Assembly (NCBI GenBank): GCA_030838265.1
Contig: JAUTXA010000088.1
Location: 1-6,636, forward strand
Length of the DNA stretch: 6,636 nucleotides
Direction: 5' to 3'
From: Actinomycetota bacterium
Lineage (GTDB): Bacteria > Actinomycetota > Acidimicrobiia > Acidimicrobiales > BP-101
Shown: piece after piece, positions 5,141 through 6,636 of the stretch
Position numbering within the stretch: the first letter of the stretch is position 1
Layout of the letters: every line of letters starts with the position of its first letter
Translations under genes and position numbers: made by a program
The notes under the pieces: model-generated
The model's database searches: none
Seen by the model: only the letters and a program-made list of their open reading frames with translations
Told to the model about the DNA's origin: nothing

Positions 5141-6022
5141 ATGGGCGAGACCACAGCTGACCGACTGAGCCTCCTCACCGTCCACGCCCACCCTGACGAC
5201 GAGTCGTCGAAGGGGGCGAGCACGGTGGCCAAGTACACGGCCGAGGGCGTGCACACCGTGCTGGTGTGCGCCACCGGGGGAGAGGCGGGCGACATCCTCA
5301 ACCCGGCCATGGACACACCGGAGGTGCGCGAGAACCTGCACCAGGTGCGGATGGACGAGCTGGCCAAGGCGACGGCCATCATCGGCTTCAGCGAGGTCGT
5401 CATGCTGGGCTACCGCGACTCGGGGATGCCCGACACCCCCGAGAACGAGGACCCGCGTTGCTTCGCCCGGGCCGACCTCGACGAGGCGGTCGGCCGTCTC
5501 GTCAAGGAGATCCGCCGCACCCGGCCCCAGGTGATCATCACCTACAACGACGACCAGCAGGGCTATCCCCACCCCGACCACCTGCGCGTCCACGACATCA
5601 GCGTGATCGCCTTCGACGCCGCTGCCGATCCCGACTTGTACCCCCACCTCGGTGAGCCGTGGCAGCCCCTGAAGCTCTACTACTCGGTCTGGTCGCGGGC
5701 CCGCATGGTGGCCATGCACGAGAAGTTCATCGAGATGGGGATCAAGTCCCCCTACGACGAGAAGTGGTTCGACCGGCCGTCCCACGACCACCGCATCACC
5801 ACCAGCATCGACATCTCCGACCACGTCGACGTGCGCACCGACGCCTTGCTGGCCCACGCCACCCAGATCGACCCGACGTCGCCGTTCTGGTTCGGGCTCC
5901 CGCCCGAGGTGAGCCGTACCGTGCACCCCTACGAGGAGTACGTCCTGGCCCGCAGCCTGGTCGACGCTGACCAGCCTGAGTCCGACCTCTTCGCCGGTGT
6001 GCGCGACCGCGTGAGCCGGTAG
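5141..6022 (+). CDS. mca: mycothiol S-conjugate amidase (PIG-L/LmbE family)
   Basis: 293 residues, the usual length for Mca, cytoplasmic. Mca is a zinc amidase that cleaves mycothiol S-conjugates into a mercapturic acid, which is exported, and GlcN-Ins, which is recycled to mycothiol. Motifs: HAHPDDESSKG (15-25), with H17 and D20 as zinc ligands and D19 as probable general base; TGGEAGDILNP (45-55); the GYRDSGMP loop (90-97); CFAR (107-110); and GYPHPDH (141-147), with H147 as third zinc ligand and H144 as probable catalytic partner. The SSKG after the zinc motif, ILNP and GEPWQPLKLYY (171-181) favour Mca over the biosynthetic deacetylase MshB. The N-terminus is short, and no good Shine-Dalgarno precedes the ATG; it starts 12 nt after the CAP stop, so translation may depend on coupling. 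Being in the same transcript could place it under the upstream c-di-GMP riboswitch, at least for RNA supply. Confidence 0.92.
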   Translation: MGETTADRLSLLTVHAHPDDESSKGASTVAKYTAEGVHTVLVCATGGEAGDILNPAMDTPEVRENLHQVRMDELAKATAIIGFSEVVMLGYRDSGMPDTPENEDPRCFARADLDEAVGRLVKEIRRTRPQVIITYNDDQQGYPHPDHLRVHDISVIAFDAAADPDLYPHLGEPWQPLKLYYSVWSRARMVAMHEKFIEMGIKSPYDEKWFDRPSHDHRITTSIDISDHVDVRTDALLAHATQIDPTSPFWFGLPPEVSRTVHPYEEYVLARSLVDADQPESDLFAGVRDRVSR

Positions 6023-6082
6023 GCTCGCCGCCCGAAACAGTTCACGGCCCCCCAGCCGCCGAATCCCCGAACCCCCGAGCCC

Positions 6083-6090
6083 GAGGTGGA
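6083..6090 (+). promoter_or_regulatory. strong Shine-Dalgarno site of the SCP2 gene
   Basis: GAGGTGGA is close to the ideal complement of the 16S rRNA 3' end and lies 6 nt before the ATG at 6097. It is the best ribosome site in the window and suggests high, independent translation of the SCP2 protein. The rest of the 74-nt gap after mca (6023-6096) is C-rich, with no clear promoter. Confidence 0.85.
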
Positions 6091-6096
6091 AAAAGA

Positions 6097-6483
6097 ATGG
6101 CGAAGTTCCTGTCCCAGGAGTGGCTGGATGAGACCCGCAAGCTGGCCGAGGGCCAGCCCGAGCGGCCCGGCGCCACCGTCCGCATGCAGTACGTCGTGAC
6201 CGGCGGACCCGATGGCGACGTCAAGTACTACTGGGTGCTCGAGAACGGCAAGCTCCTCGAGAGCAGCCTGGGCGAGATGAGCGACCCGCAGGTCACGCTG
6301 ACCCAGAGCTACGACGACGCCGTGAAGATCCAGAAGGGCGAGCTCGACGCCAACGCCGCCTTCATGCAGGGACGGGTCAAGGTCACCGGTGACATGGCCA
6401 AGCTCATGTCGCTGCTGCCCCTCACCAACGCCCCCGAGTACAAGGTGCTCCAGACCCAGATCGGCGAAGTCACCGAGTACTGA
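6097..6483 (+). CDS. SCP2 sterol-binding domain protein (lipid carrier)
   Basis: 128 residues, a stand-alone SCP2 domain with no signal peptide, so cytoplasmic. SCP2 domains bind sterols, fatty acids or acyl-CoAs in a hydrophobic tunnel and act as carriers or as accessory domains of lipid enzymes. The visible pattern is an N-terminal helix (FLSQEWLDETRKLAEGQ, 4-20), strands VRMQYVVTGG and VKYYWVLENGKL, PQVTLTQSYDDAVKIQKGEL (64-83), then the family hallmark AAFMQGRVKVTGDMAKLMSL (87-106), where the FMQG.....GD segment and following helix line the pocket. Start is fixed by GAGGTGGA at 6-nt spacing. It follows mca by 74 nt and may be read from the same transcript or from its own promoter, which I cannot see. 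With the nearby acyl-CoA dehydrogenase it hints at lipid or steroid metabolism, but the two are not in one operon. Confidence 0.92.
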   Translation: MAKFLSQEWLDETRKLAEGQPERPGATVRMQYVVTGGPDGDVKYYWVLENGKLLESSLGEMSDPQVTLTQSYDDAVKIQKGELDANAAFMQGRVKVTGDMAKLMSLLPLTNAPEYKVLQTQIGEVTEY

Positions 6484-6525
6484 TCGGCGTCAGCCGATGC
6501 CGGTGCCGCCAGTGCCGGGTGGCAC
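6483..6525. terminator. hairpins at the junction of convergent stop codons
   Basis: ATCGGC (6483-6488) pairs perfectly with GCCGAT (6493-6498) around the 4-nt loop GTCA. It covers the last base of the SCP2 stop (6481-6483) and the whole minus-strand stop (6490-6492). A second hairpin, GTGCC/GGCAC (6512-6516 and 6521-6525) with loop GGGT, lies in the last codons of the minus-strand gene. There is no U-tract, and only 6 bp separate the two genes. A shared two-way terminator is plausible. Confidence 0.4.
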
Positions 6526-6636
6526 GGCGCCGGCGGTGGAGCCGAAGGCATCCTGGGCCGCCGGCTGGGCGAGGGCCTGGCTGATGACGGCGACGTGGCG
6601 GGCCTCGATGCCGCCGACGCTCATGGTGAGCGCGTT
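6490..6636 (-). CDS. C-terminus of a probable ferritin-like domain protein (5' end outside window)
   Basis: Reading inward from the right edge on the minus strand, the frame is open for 48 codons to the TGA at 6492-6490. It begins NALTMSVGGIEARHVAVISQ. The G-I-E-A-R-H-V-A segment matches the last metal-binding helix of ferritin-like (Ferritin_2 type) proteins, with E and H of the ExxH motif as candidate di-metal ligands. It ends in a Gly/Pro/Ala-rich tail (VPPGTGGTGIG), common where such proteins have a flexible C-terminus. Only the end is visible, so location, length and activity cannot be judged. It is convergent with the SCP2 gene, 6 bp apart. Confidence 0.65.
   Translation of the reverse strand, partial: NALTMSVGGIEARHVAVISQALAQPAAQDAFGSTAGAVPPGTGGTGIG

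Noticed and set aside
4004..5926. 640-codon open frame on the minus strand opposite the riboswitch, CAP and mca
   Set aside because: The plus strand carries two clear protein families with intact motifs and an RNA element across this stretch. The minus frame translates to Gly/His/Arg/Val-rich low-complexity sequence with no recognisable domain, typical of antisense frames in GC-rich coding DNA.
6022..6081. GGCTCG (6022-6027) and CGAGCC (6076-6081) as a terminator between mca and the SCP2 gene
   Set aside because: The arms are only 6 bp and are separated by 48 nt, with no compact stem and no U-tract, so this is not a convincing terminator.
1..6636. CRISPR array, tRNA, rRNA or insertion sequence
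   Set aside because: No regularly spaced direct repeats, cloverleaf, rRNA-like stretch, transposase motif or terminal inverted repeats with target duplication were seen on either strand.

Overview
This is a high-GC window with strong G/C preference at third codon positions. It most likely comes from an actinomycete-type bacterium (Actinomycetota, perhaps the Acidimicrobiia, which is inference). The best taxonomic clue is a clear mycothiol S-conjugate amidase (Mca), because mycothiol chemistry is essentially confined to Actinomycetota. A FadE-like acyl-CoA dehydrogenase, an SCP2 protein and a probable leaderless promoter fit the same picture.

Layout, left to right. (a) The 3' end of a long low-complexity protein runs in from outside the window and overlaps, by TTGA, a small GAF-like protein gene. 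(b) Convergent to these is a membrane-anchored four-cysteine protein on the minus strand. (c) It diverges from an acyl-CoA dehydrogenase gene across only 23 bp. That gap carries two overlapping -10-like hexamers, one per strand, each 6-7 nt from a start codon with no Shine-Dalgarno sequence. (d) A hairpin separates the dehydrogenase from a convergent single-pass membrane protein of unknown function. (e) A 236-bp divergent region follows. It holds a palindrome, an AT-rich promoter candidate and a cyclic-di-GMP-I (GEMM-I) riboswitch ending about 40 nt before a secreted, membrane-anchored CAP-domain protein. (f) Mca starts 12 nt after the CAP gene, and 74 nt later comes an SCP2 sterol/lipid-carrier protein with a strong ribosome binding site. 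(g) At the right edge is the C-terminus of a probable ferritin-like protein, convergent with SCP2.

The most notable element is the riboswitch. The aptamer keeps the GAAA tetraloop, a matching tetraloop receptor, the GACGCAAAGCC core and the GGGTTACCG 3' strand. The position equivalent to the ligand-selecting G of the Vibrio Vc2 aptamer also appears to be G. It should place an envelope CAP protein, and possibly the tightly linked mycothiol detoxification gene, under c-di-GMP control. There is no U-tract after it, so control is more likely at translation than by intrinsic termination. The second notable element is the compact bidirectional promoter at about 1849-1871. I see no CRISPR array, tRNA, rRNA, insertion sequence or phage gene.
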